NCBI GenBank assembly: GCA_045121595.1
Contig: JBGVGI010000045.1
Location: 1 to 5,955, forward strand
Direction of reading: 5' to 3'
DNA: 5,955 bases
Source: Fumia sp045121595
GTDB taxonomy: Bacteria > Bacillota > Clostridia > Oscillospirales > Ruminococcaceae
The stretch's first letter is position 1. Each line of letters opens with the position of its first letter. The notes below the pieces were generated by a model. The model did no database searches and was not told the DNA's origin. It saw only the letters and a program-made list of their open reading frames with translations. Below, one piece after another: positions 1 to 4,782 of the stretch. The translations under genes and the position numbers were made by a program.

Positions 1-2
1 TG

Positions 3-173
3 ATTTCGAGAAAGAATTATGAAAGCATGACAGTAAGAATCAGTGCGATTCCATCTGTTATGCGTGCCTGGGTAATGGCGCATATTAACCAATGTGAGGT
101 TGTGAGTCCTAAGCACTTTCGAGATGAAATTCAAATGACAATTATGGAAGCGTATAAACAATATTGCATGTAA
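3..173 (+). CDS. WYL-domain transcriptional regulator, C-terminal fragment
   Basis: Only the last 56 codons are in the window; the gene begins before position 1. The frame is open from the window edge to a TAA at 171-173. Visible residues include SMTVRISAIPSVMRAWVMAH, followed by a CEVVSPKHFRDEI segment and a short basic/aromatic helix. This matches the usual end of WYL-domain proteins: a beta strand, a helix around a Trp, then a 'vvSP..lr.ei' strand and a final helix. Proteins of this type normally carry an N-terminal winged HTH and use the WYL domain to sense a ligand, often nucleic acid or a nucleotide, and control transcription; many lie in mobile or defence islands. The HTH is outside the window, so the assignment rests on the C-terminal pattern alone. 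A hairpin terminator follows 67 nt downstream. It could instead be another DeoR-like regulator with the same C-terminal fold. Confidence 0.6.
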   Translation: MSRKNYESMTVRISAIPSVMRAWVMAHINQCEVVSPKHFRDEIQMTIMEAYKQYCM

Positions 174-239
174 ACCAGCAGATTTGTATGAAATGATAAA
201 GATGATGTTTGGAATAGGTGATGTAATAAGACGGAAAGA

Positions 240-268
240 AAGCAGTCCAAAAGACTGCTTGTTCTTTT
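240..268. terminator. Bidirectional rho-independent terminator
   Basis: A perfect 8-bp stem, AAGCAGTC (240-247) with GACTGCTT (253-260), encloses a CAAAA loop. On the plus strand it is followed by GTTCTTTT, and on the minus strand by a TTTCTTTCC tract. It lies between the convergent WYL gene (+) and Xis-like gene (-), so it can serve both. Confidence 0.75.
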
Positions 269-470
269 AATCTGTAGTATGTAATCTCCCATCCAGCCAC
301 TCAAAAAACGACCGTGCATGTACCCGATACCCGCCAGGCACCTTAATAAACCGAAACGGGCAATCCGGTGTAAACATTCGGTAAACGGTTTTATTCCCGA
401 CCTTCAAAATCTCCTGAACTTCTCTGGCGGTCAGGACTTCGCAGTTGCGATAATCTTTAAATTCAGACAT
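267..470 (-). CDS. Xis-like winged helix-turn-helix DNA-binding protein (excisionase family)
   Basis: This is a 67-residue protein starting at the ATG whose complement is 468-470. An AGGAGG at 478-483 sits 7 nt upstream, which favours this start over an in-frame ATG 15 codons earlier that lacks such a site. Residues 13-33 (LTAREVQEILKVGNKTVYRMF) form an HTH of the HTH_17/MerR-like excisionase type. Residues 41-60, with a VPGGYRV turn, look like the wing and the closing helix. Such small proteins bend DNA and direct tyrosine integrases toward excision, or act as AlpA-like activators. The length equals that of small Xis proteins of conjugative transposons. The context fits: tandem repeats and a truncated tRNA lie just upstream. 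No integrase follows it, because the next gene is convergent, so it may work with an integrase at the other end of the element or be a remnant. The excisionase role is inferred; the DNA-binding fold is clear. Confidence 0.75.
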   Translation of the reverse strand: MSEFKDYRNCEVLTAREVQEILKVGNKTVYRMFTPDCPFRFIKVPGGYRVHARSFFEWLDGRLHTTD

Positions 471-541
471 AAAAATTCCTCCTAATTGTGAGTGTAAAAA
501 TTTGAAACCTAGCATGCCTGAAAATCGTATAAAATAAGTTT

Positions 542-565
542 TGCAGAGTAAAATGCAGAGTAAAA
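542..565. repeat. Two tandem 12-bp direct repeats, possible integrase arm-type sites
   Basis: TGCAGAGTAAAA occurs twice with no gap (542-553 and 554-565). It lies between the Xis-like gene and the tRNA-derived att junction, where tyrosine integrases and Xis proteins bind short direct repeats. The repeat is directly visible; the binding role is inferred from position. Confidence 0.5.
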
Positions 566-622
566 CGTGCTCAAAAACGAGCGAAATAAGCTCCAGCCAT
601 TTTTGACCAAAAGTCCAAAAAA

Positions 623-638
623 CCTTGATTTTTCAAGG
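623..638 (-). terminator. Small hairpin with U-tract on the minus strand
   Basis: CCTTGA (623-628) and TCAAGG (633-638) form a perfect 6-bp stem with a 4-nt loop. Read leftward it is followed by TTTTTT, so it could stop transcription entering the element from the tRNA side and insulate the Xis-like gene. The stem is short and AT-rich, and no gene obviously ends here. It could instead be a recombination-complex site. Confidence 0.35.
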
Positions 639-693
639 AAAATTCGACATTTTACGATACTGTCCGATATCCCTTGATACCCCACTGGGCATT

Positions 694-735
694 TTCGGGA
701 CGCAGAGGTCGCAGGTTCGAATCCTGTCGCATCGA
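694..735 (+). other. 3' fragment of tRNA-Pro(CGG), likely attachment-site junction of an integrated element
   Basis: The segment reads as the second half of a tRNA. It has the anticodon loop TTCGGGA (694-700, anticodon CGG), the 3' anticodon strand CGCAG (701-705) and the variable loop AGGTC. The T stem GCAGG/CCTGT closes on the T loop TTCGAAT (716-722), followed by the 7-nt acceptor strand CGCATCG and discriminator A (735). The T stem pairs fully, with one G-U. CCA is not encoded. The bases before 694 (GGGCATT) cannot pair with CGCAG, and no D arm or 5' acceptor strand (expected CGATGCG) is found upstream. It is therefore not a functional tRNA gene. A 3' piece starting at the anticodon loop is what remains when a tyrosine-recombinase element integrates there; the intact tRNA should lie at the element's other end. 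The element lies to the left and the original chromosome to the right. Confidence 0.75.
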
Positions 736-751
736 TTCTTGGCAGGGGCAT

Positions 752-791
752 CGCTAATTCTTGACTTGTTCGGAATTGGCGGTCTTTTTTT
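752..791 (+). terminator. Rho-independent terminator, probably of the original tRNA-Pro gene
   Basis: CGCTAATTC (752-760) pairs with GAATTGGCG (773-781) over 9 bp with one G-U, around a 12-nt loop. It is followed by GTCTTTTTTT. It sits 16 nt past the tRNA discriminator base, as expected for a single tRNA transcript. It supports the view that DNA to the right of 694 is original chromosome. Confidence 0.6.
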
Positions 792-823
792 GTTAATTAA
801 CTCAAACTTCCCACATTAAAAAG

Positions 824-846
824 GTAAGCGATGAATAAGACACCGT
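824..846 (+). repeat. IS66 left terminal inverted repeat
   Basis: It begins GTAAGCGATGAAT, 13 bases identical to the inverted right end; over 23 bases 19 match, including a shared ACCGT block. The segment GCGATGAATAA (828-838) also pairs locally with TTATCCATCGC (853-863), 10 of 11. The left end can therefore fold on itself, and on the minus strand this hairpin lies after the tnpC stop. Confidence 0.9.
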
Positions 847-863
847 ATAGAATTATCCATCGC
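828..863 (-). terminator. Possible tnpC terminator formed by the IS left end
   Basis: On the minus strand, 853-863 and 828-838 form an 11-bp stem with one G-U and a 14-nt loop, 18 nt after the tnpC stop. The transcript then runs through the IS boundary into CTTTTTAA supplied by flanking DNA. The gap between stem and U-tract is about 4-5 nt, so efficiency is uncertain. Confidence 0.35.
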
Positions 864-881
864 CTTGTGTTTTATTGCATG

Positions 882-2552
882 CTAAAACGGCAACTGTGGA
901 TGATTTTCCACGGTCACATTCTCTACATCTATTAAACCTGTACAGTGTTCCTTGATAAAATCACTCCACGGTAAAAGTTGTTTCATGCCTTCGGACTTAT
1001 CTTTACAGCCCGGCATGTACAGCAATAACGTGTAGATATACTGGAACACATTCAGGTTGTTTGCTTTTGCTGTCTCTACGAGACTATAGATGATGGCACT
1101 TGCATTAGCACCATCGACAGATGTATGGAAAAGAGAATTCTTTCTTCCGATAGCGTAGCTTTTTGCGCATCGCTCCGCTGCATTATTAGAAAGTTCGCAG
1201 CGGCCATCTTGTAAGTATGCTTGTAAACTATCCTTATGATTCCTAGCATAGTTCACCGCTTTTTCCAGCTTACTTCCTTTGGTTGGATTTAATCCGGAAA
1301 GCCAGTTCAGGAATGCGTCCCAGACAGGAGTTTCCTGTTCTAATCTTTTTGCCTTCCGCTCATCAGGTGCCAAATCCTTAAATGTACGTTCCAGGTAGAA
1401 TAGTTTATTGCAGTAAGCAACCCCTATTTCTGCCGGAATGTATTTATCCAGGTCTTTCTCTGGGATCTCAGGTTCTTTTAGAGCCTCCGATGAGTTGATA
1501 TCAAGAAGTTTTATGCTTTTCTTCCTTTCTGCCGGAAGTGCTTCGTAAAACTTCCTTCTACAGTGAGCCATGCAGCAGATAAGAAGGACATCTTCTACTT
1601 TGTTATAGCCCTGATAACAGTCACACTGGAGAAGTCCATGGAATCCTTCCAGGAAATGTTTCGGATAATCGCCACTTCTTCCCGGCTGATACTCGTACAT
1701 CACGATTCCGGGCAGACCGTCAGATCCTGATCTGTATATCCACATATATGAAGTGGATTGTGCAGTTTTACCGTTTTCACGCAACACCTGACATACCGTT
1801 TCATCTGCATGAATAATATCGCGATGAAGCAATTCATTATGAAGCATCTCATAGATAGGATACAGATAGTCTCTGCTGGCGATAATGCACCAGTTTGCCA
1901 GGGTTTCCCTCGGGATTTTTGCCCCTAACTGATCAAAGAGCGATTCCTGTCTGTAGTATGGAAGTCCCATAAAACATTTATGGAACATGGCATATGCAAC
2001 AGCGGATGCCGATGCCGGACTATGCGGGATCAGCGCAGAAGGAACCGTTGCCTTTTTAAAAGAACCGTCTTTATCTTTTTTGCATTCCGGGCAGATCAGC
2101 ACCTCCTGCATGTAACGGATCCTTTCCACCTTAGCAGGTGTGATACGCAGTTCCTCTCTTACAAATGCAGGTGCATTAAGAGAGATCATCTCGGCATTAC
2201 ACCAGTCGCATCTGCGGTCTTCCACAGGTACTGTGTATAAGACTTCCCGTACCGGAAGATTTGCGTAGAGTTCCTCGCGGGTAGCTTTCTTCTTCCGGGT
2301 TGCAGTATAGCCCTTTACCTGAACGGTTTTCTTTTCGGCTTCTTCTTTTTTTGAGGCAGAAGTTTTTTCGCTGCGTACCCCAAAGAACTGACGACGGAAC
2401 TCTTCAAGGGTTTCTTCAAGGTTTGCTTTTAACGAACGCAATTCGTCTACCATGCTCCGAAGCTCCTTGATCGTTGCTTCCTGATCTGCGATACGAGATG
2501 CCTGTGTCTCGATCACCATTTTTAAAAGCTTGTTTTCATCTTCATATGACAT
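882..2552 (-). CDS. tnpC: IS66-family DDE transposase TnpC
   Basis: This 556-residue protein is the catalytic transposase of the element. Residues 1-55 are heptad-rich and likely coiled coil, for multimerisation. RRQFFGVRSEK at 53-63 is the conserved IS66 N-terminal signature. A zinc-binding pair, C115-x2-C118 and C154-x2-C157, marks the IS66 zinc-finger domain. The DDE_Tnp_IS66 core follows, with HADET (D250), CDCYQGY (D311) and, in the C-terminal part, LSNNAAER (E460) as the likely catalytic triad. MAHCRRKF at 328-335 is the usual 'aHaRRkF' motif. The length is normal and no stop or frameshift is seen. The start at 2552 has an AAGGGGG Shine-Dalgarno 7 nt upstream. Unlike typical IS66 elements, where tnpC follows tnpB closely, it is 282 bp away and has its own promoter-like sequence. 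It is expected to act with TnpA and TnpB. Confidence 0.96.
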   Translation of the reverse strand: MSYEDENKLLKMVIETQASRIADQEATIKELRSMVDELRSLKANLEETLEEFRRQFFGVRSEKTSASKKEEAEKKTVQVKGYTATRKKKATREELYANLPVREVLYTVPVEDRRCDWCNAEMISLNAPAFVREELRITPAKVERIRYMQEVLICPECKKDKDGSFKKATVPSALIPHSPASASAVAYAMFHKCFMGLPYYRQESLFDQLGAKIPRETLANWCIIASRDYLYPIYEMLHNELLHRDIIHADETVCQVLRENGKTAQSTSYMWIYRSGSDGLPGIVMYEYQPGRSGDYPKHFLEGFHGLLQCDCYQGYNKVEDVLLICCMAHCRRKFYEALPAERKKSIKLLDINSSEALKEPEIPEKDLDKYIPAEIGVAYCNKLFYLERTFKDLAPDERKAKRLEQETPVWDAFLNWLSGLNPTKGSKLEKAVNYARNHKDSLQAYLQDGRCELSNNAAERCAKSYAIGRKNSLFHTSVDGANASAIIYSLVETAKANNLNVFQYIYTLLLYMPGCKDKSEGMKQLLPWSDFIKEHCTGLIDVENVTVENHPQLPF

Positions 2553-2578
2553 GTAGGCACCCCCTTTTTTCTCTACTA

Positions 2579-2607
2579 ATTATAGGAAAAATCAAGGATT
2601 TTGACAA
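2579..2607 (-). promoter_or_regulatory. Promoter for tnpC
   Basis: Read leftward there is TTGTCA (complement 2602-2607), a 17-nt spacer and TATAAT (complement 2579-2584), a near-consensus sigma-A promoter. Initiation near 2572 would give a leader of about 20 nt ending in the tnpC ribosome binding site. A 6-bp hairpin (2588-2593 with 2597-2602) lies in the spacer, and TTGAC/GTCAA (2601-2605, 2612-2616) overlaps the -35 box. Confidence 0.6.
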
Positions 2608-2698
2608 ATCGGTCAATATGAAGCAGTCGTCATTTTGACGGTGGATAATTATTGGTATTTTCATTGAAAATCGGGCATTTTAGCTGATTATCAATGAC

Positions 2699-2774
2699 GT
2701 TATCCACAGCAATGAACTGAAAAGATTTATTATTCGCAAGTGGATTTTTCTTTCAGTGCATTGCTGTGGATAAC
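2699..2774. repeat. Long inverted repeat, 16 bp perfect arms
   Basis: GTTATCCACAGCAATG (2699-2714) is exactly complementary to 2759-2774. After one A/G mismatch the stem continues with ACTGAAA (2716-2722) paired to TTTCAGT (2751-2757), leaving a loop of 28 nt. Each arm contains one perfect DnaA-box sequence. Confidence 0.9.
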
Positions 2775-2805
2775 CGAAAAAAACGTAAGAAATCGGTTAT
2801 CTACA
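2765..2805. repeat. Second inverted repeat sharing an arm with the first
   Basis: TGTGGATAACCGA (2765-2777) pairs with TCGGTTATCTACA (2793-2805), 12 of 13, with 9 contiguous perfect pairs at the loop side. Its left arm overlaps the right arm of the 2699-2774 repeat, so the two stems exclude each other. Confidence 0.85.
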
Positions 2806-2834
2806 AAAAATTTATTTTCTCCATACTGCACAAA

Positions 2835-3200
2835 TCAGAATACCTTTTTGGTTGTCTGAGGTACAGGACGGATTGCTTTTGGCTGTTCAATGGACAGCCC
2901 TTCCATCAGCCATCGGAATTCCTGTCTGGTCAATTGACGAACTTCCGATGAATTCCGGGGCCATTGAAAACGGCCATTGCTGTCCAGTCTTTTTGAAAGT
3001 AAGCAGAACCCGTCACGATCAAAATATAAAGCTTTCAGGGTGTTTTTTCTCTTTCCGCAGAAAAGATAAACTGCTTTTTCATACGGATCCATCTGATAAG
3101 TATCCCGGATAATCGCCATTAATCCGTCAAAACTCCGGCGCATGTCGGTGGCGCCTGTTACGCAGTAGATTTTGGAGATTCCGGAAATATCGCCTAACAT
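2835..3200 (-). CDS. tnpB: IS66-family accessory protein TnpB (IS66 Orf2-like)
   Basis: This 121-residue protein is the second IS66 gene, needed with TnpA and TnpC for transposition; its biochemical role is unresolved. It is unrelated to the RNA-guided TnpB of IS200/IS605. The family signature is clear: TDMRRSFDGL (18-27), then YLFCGKRKNTLKALYFDRDG (45-64), FCLLSKRL (65-72) and GRFQWP (76-81). The length is normal for the family. The ATG overlaps the tnpA stop (ATGTTAG) by 7 nt, and no Shine-Dalgarno sequence precedes it, so translation is probably coupled to tnpA. After its TGA the element has the long structured gap instead of running directly into tnpC. Confidence 0.95.
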   Translation of the reverse strand: MLGDISGISKIYCVTGATDMRRSFDGLMAIIRDTYQMDPYEKAVYLFCGKRKNTLKALYFDRDGFCLLSKRLDSNGRFQWPRNSSEVRQLTRQEFRWLMEGLSIEQPKAIRPVPQTTKKVF

Positions 3201-3595
3201 AAGTTTCGCAACGCAGATAAGGTATTTTGTATAACGATCTGCGATGCTGAGTTTGAGATCTCCACACAGATGCCACGAATCTGGAGACGGACAGCAACAG
3301 CATTATCTGAAGCCTCCGGAATTGTAGTTTCTGATGGAGCAGTTGGAGCAGAAAGCTCTTCATCTTTGAAGAAAACAGGAACAACTTCCTGGACTTCCGG
3401 TATGGAGGCTCTTTTCGTAGCTTCAGGCAGTTCGCATGCTTTCTTACGAAGCTGCTTTACGTGATAATAAAAAGTAGGTGATTTGATGTTGTTATCTTTT
3501 AACCACTGATAATCTGACTTTCCACTGGTTCGGCATTTCTGTATGAGGTCATACCAGTAACGATCAGATGCAGTTAAATTTTGAGGATAATCCAT
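3194..3595 (-). CDS. tnpA: IS66-family accessory protein TnpA
   Basis: This 133-residue protein is the first gene of the IS66 element. Residues 10-50 (RYWYDLIQKC, then SDYQWLKDNNIKSPTFYYHV) form a predicted HTH of the type found in Firmicutes IS66 TnpA, expected to bind DNA such as the element ends. Residues 60-98 are a Pro/Ala/Thr-rich linker. Residues 100-133 (VRLQIRGICVEIS, then LSALRNLC) match the short C-terminal strand-helix module of the family. The ATG at 3595 has a GGAACGGAG element upstream, but the spacing is about 13 nt, longer than normal. A 7-bp inverted repeat (TATATCA 3601-3607, TGATATA 3618-3624) places that ribosome binding site in a hairpin loop. The stop overlaps the tnpB start. 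Family identity is good; the DNA-binding role is inferred. Confidence 0.88.
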   Translation of the reverse strand: MDYPQNLTASDRYWYDLIQKCRTSGKSDYQWLKDNNIKSPTFYYHVKQLRKKACELPEATKRASIPEVQEVVPVFFKDEELSAPTAPSETTIPEASDNAVAVRLQIRGICVEISNSASQIVIQNTLSALRNLC

Positions 3596-3600
3596 TCGGG

Positions 3601-3624
3601 TATATCAACTCCGTTCCTGATATA
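3601..3624 (-). promoter_or_regulatory. Hairpin presenting the tnpA ribosome binding site
   Basis: In the tnpA transcript, TATATCA and TGATATA pair (7 bp) around a 10-nt loop containing GGAACGGAG. The stem fills most of the overlong gap between Shine-Dalgarno and AUG and could bring the two together. The GGAACGG of the loop is also complementary to CCGTTCC (complement of 3744-3750) near the element end. Confidence 0.4.
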
Positions 3625-3704
3625 CTTTGAAGTAAAATACTCTAGATCAAGGGGTGTGGTTATAGCAAAACGCTTTAACTCAATATCAAAATCCGGATAT
3701 ATAC

Positions 3705-3732
3705 TTCATGTGTTTAGATTATCTCATATGAT
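3705..3732 (+). promoter_or_regulatory. Weak candidate outward promoter at the IS66 right end
   Basis: TATGAT (3727-3732, 5/6 to the -10 consensus) is preceded at 16 nt by TTCATG, a poor -35. It points toward the nucleoside hydrolase gene, whose ATG is 48 nt downstream. The -10 is good and the -35 is weak, so this is only a possibility. Confidence 0.2.
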
Positions 3733-3746
3733 TATGAAGAATTGGA

Positions 3747-3769
3747 ACGGTAGGTAATTCATCGCTTAC
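3747..3769 (-). repeat. IS66 right terminal inverted repeat
   Basis: The inverted sequence ends ATTCATCGCTTAC at 3769, the complement of the left end. The AGGA ribosome binding site of the downstream gene begins at the very next base (3770). Confidence 0.9.
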
Positions 3770-3780
3770 AGGAAAAATAT

Positions 3781-4755
3781 ATGGACAAGAAAAAAGTAAT
3801 CATTGATTGCGATCCGGGCATTGATGACAGTCTGGCCATCATGCTGGCATTAAGATCCAAAGAGCTGGATGTTATCGGAATCACCATTGTGTGCGGTAAT
3901 TCTCCGGTGGAGATGGGTTTTGAAAATGCGAAAAAAGTTCTAAAGCAAATGAACAGGCTGGACATTCCGGTGTTTGTGGGTGAAAGTAAGCCTTTAAGAC
4001 GGGAATACGTCAATGCACTGGATACGCACGGAGAAGATGGACTTGGGGAAAGCTTCCTGCCGGAGGTAGAAGGCTATGAGCAGGAAATGAATGCAGTGGA
4101 ATTTTTATCTGACGCTTTAAAAAAAGACAGGGTCTCTGTCATTGCCTTAGGTCCTATGACAAATCTTGCAGCATTAATTAAGAAAGACAGAGAAGCCTTT
4201 GAACAGATTGAGGAGGTCGTGTCCATGGGTGGAACCTTCAAAAGCCACGGAAACTGTTCTCCTGTAGCAGAATACAACTACTGGTGTGATCCGGATGCTG
4301 CAGCACTGGTGTATGATACCATGCTTCAGCTGGGGAAAAAGATTACCATGGTTGGTCTGGATGTCACGAGAAAGATCGTGCTTACTCCCACGATTTTAGA
4401 TTATATTTGCCGTCTCGATGAGGAGATGGGTTCCTTTATCCGAAAGATCACCAAATTTTATTTTGATTTTCACTGGCAATGGGAGCACATCATTGGCTGT
4501 GTGATCAATGATCCGCTGGCAGTGGCATATTTTATTGATCCTGGTCTCTGCCGGGGATTTGATTCCTTTGTACAGATTGAGACGGAAGGAATTTCTTTGG
4601 GACAATCTGTCGTGGATTCTATGAATTTTTACAGAAAAGAGTCCAATGCGACGGTGCTTACGGAAGTGGATGTGCATGCGTTTTTTAAAATGTTCATCTC
4701 AAGACTTCTGGATAGAGATCCCAGGGAATTAGATATTCTGGAAGATATCATTTAA
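3781..4755 (+). CDS. Nucleoside hydrolase (inosine/uridine-preferring family)
   Basis: This 324-residue cytosolic enzyme of the IunH/Rih family hydrolyses the N-glycosidic bond of a nucleoside to give base and ribose. The N-terminal metal site is complete: DCDPGIDD (D9, D11, D15, D16) for Ca2+. Other family features are CGN (38-40), THGEDGLG (82-89), GPMTNLA (124-130) and MGGTF (149-153). HGNCSPVAEYN (156-166) with D170 contacts the ribose, and NDPLA (243-247) supplies the last metal-binding Asp, D244. The catalytic His common just before that Asp ('HDPLA') is Asn here, so base specificity or leaving-group activation may differ. The length is typical. The start is supported by AGGA at 3770-3773, directly after the IS66 end. 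It heads an apparent operon with an ECF S component and an SDR, suggesting salvage of an imported nucleoside-like compound. The substrate is unknown. Confidence 0.92.
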   Translation: MDKKKVIIDCDPGIDDSLAIMLALRSKELDVIGITIVCGNSPVEMGFENAKKVLKQMNRLDIPVFVGESKPLRREYVNALDTHGEDGLGESFLPEVEGYEQEMNAVEFLSDALKKDRVSVIALGPMTNLAALIKKDREAFEQIEEVVSMGGTFKSHGNCSPVAEYNYWCDPDAAALVYDTMLQLGKKITMVGLDVTRKIVLTPTILDYICRLDEEMGSFIRKITKFYFDFHWQWEHIIGCVINDPLAVAYFIDPGLCRGFDSFVQIETEGISLGQSVVDSMNFYRKESNATVLTEVDVHAFFKMFISRLLDRDPRELDILEDII

Positions 4756-4782
4756 TATAGAAAAGGAGATTAACGAAAGATT

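Larger units (their letters stand above)
2553..2834 (-). other. Structured 282-bp non-coding gap between tnpB and tnpC with DnaA-box sequences
   Basis: No gene-length reading frame occupies this segment. It contains a 16-bp perfect inverted repeat (2699-2714 with 2759-2774). A 13-bp inverted repeat with one mismatch (2765-2777 with 2793-2805) uses part of the same central arm. TCATTGA/TCAATGA (2661-2667, 2691-2697), CGTCA/TGACG (2628-2632, 2636-2640) and an AT-rich hairpin near the tnpC promoter are also present. TTATCCACA appears perfectly twice (2700-2708 on +, 2765-2773 on -). One-base variants occur at 2640-2648 (TTATCCACC, -) and 2797-2805 (TTATCTACA, +). It could be a regulatory leader for tnpC, a non-coding RNA, or a protein-binding site; the sequence alone does not decide. 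Confidence 0.6.
824..3769 (-). mobile_element. IS66-family insertion sequence, complete, tnpA-tnpB-tnpC
   Basis: The 2946-bp element is bounded by inverted repeats starting GTAAGCG, the usual IS66-family terminus. It carries all three IS66 genes on the minus strand in the order tnpA (3194-3595), tnpB (2835-3200) and tnpC (882-2552). All are open, with their family motifs intact, so the element may be active. Two things are unusual. There is a 282-bp structured gap between tnpB and tnpC. There is also no 8-bp target duplication: the left flank is TTAAAAAG and the right flank AGGAAAAA. The left end lies 32 bp past the tRNA-derived terminator; the right end lies 11 bp before the ATG of the nucleoside hydrolase gene. 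Confidence 0.95.

Noticed and set aside
542..565. CRISPR-like repeat
   Set aside because: There are only two 12-bp units with no spacer and no cas genes nearby.
694..735. A functional tRNA gene
   Set aside because: The D arm, the 5' acceptor strand and the 5' anticodon strand are absent; the preceding bases do not pair with CGCAG.
509..751. 80-codon minus-strand open frame containing GFEPATSASR
   Set aside because: This is the familiar spurious translation across the reverse of a tRNA T arm; it overlaps the tRNA-Pro fragment and has no good ribosome binding site.
2640..2805. A chromosomal or plasmid replication origin
   Set aside because: The boxes sit within an IS between two transposition genes, with no dnaA, rep or parAB gene in the window; a regulatory or IS-specific role is more likely.
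2835..3200. RNA-guided TnpB nuclease with an omega RNA
   Set aside because: The protein is 121 residues with IS66 Orf2 motifs and no RuvC or zinc-ribbon domain; it shares only the name.
2852..3464. Plus-strand open frames opposite tnpA and tnpB
   Set aside because: They are antisense shadows of well-supported IS66 genes and show no recognisable domains.
4074..4677. Minus-strand open frames opposite the nucleoside hydrolase
   Set aside because: They overlap a complete, motif-bearing gene and have no family-like sequence.
3781..4755. Naming the hydrolase as a queuosine hydrolase
   Set aside because: No diagnostic residues are known to me, and the radical SAM partner is not present, so the substrate is left open.
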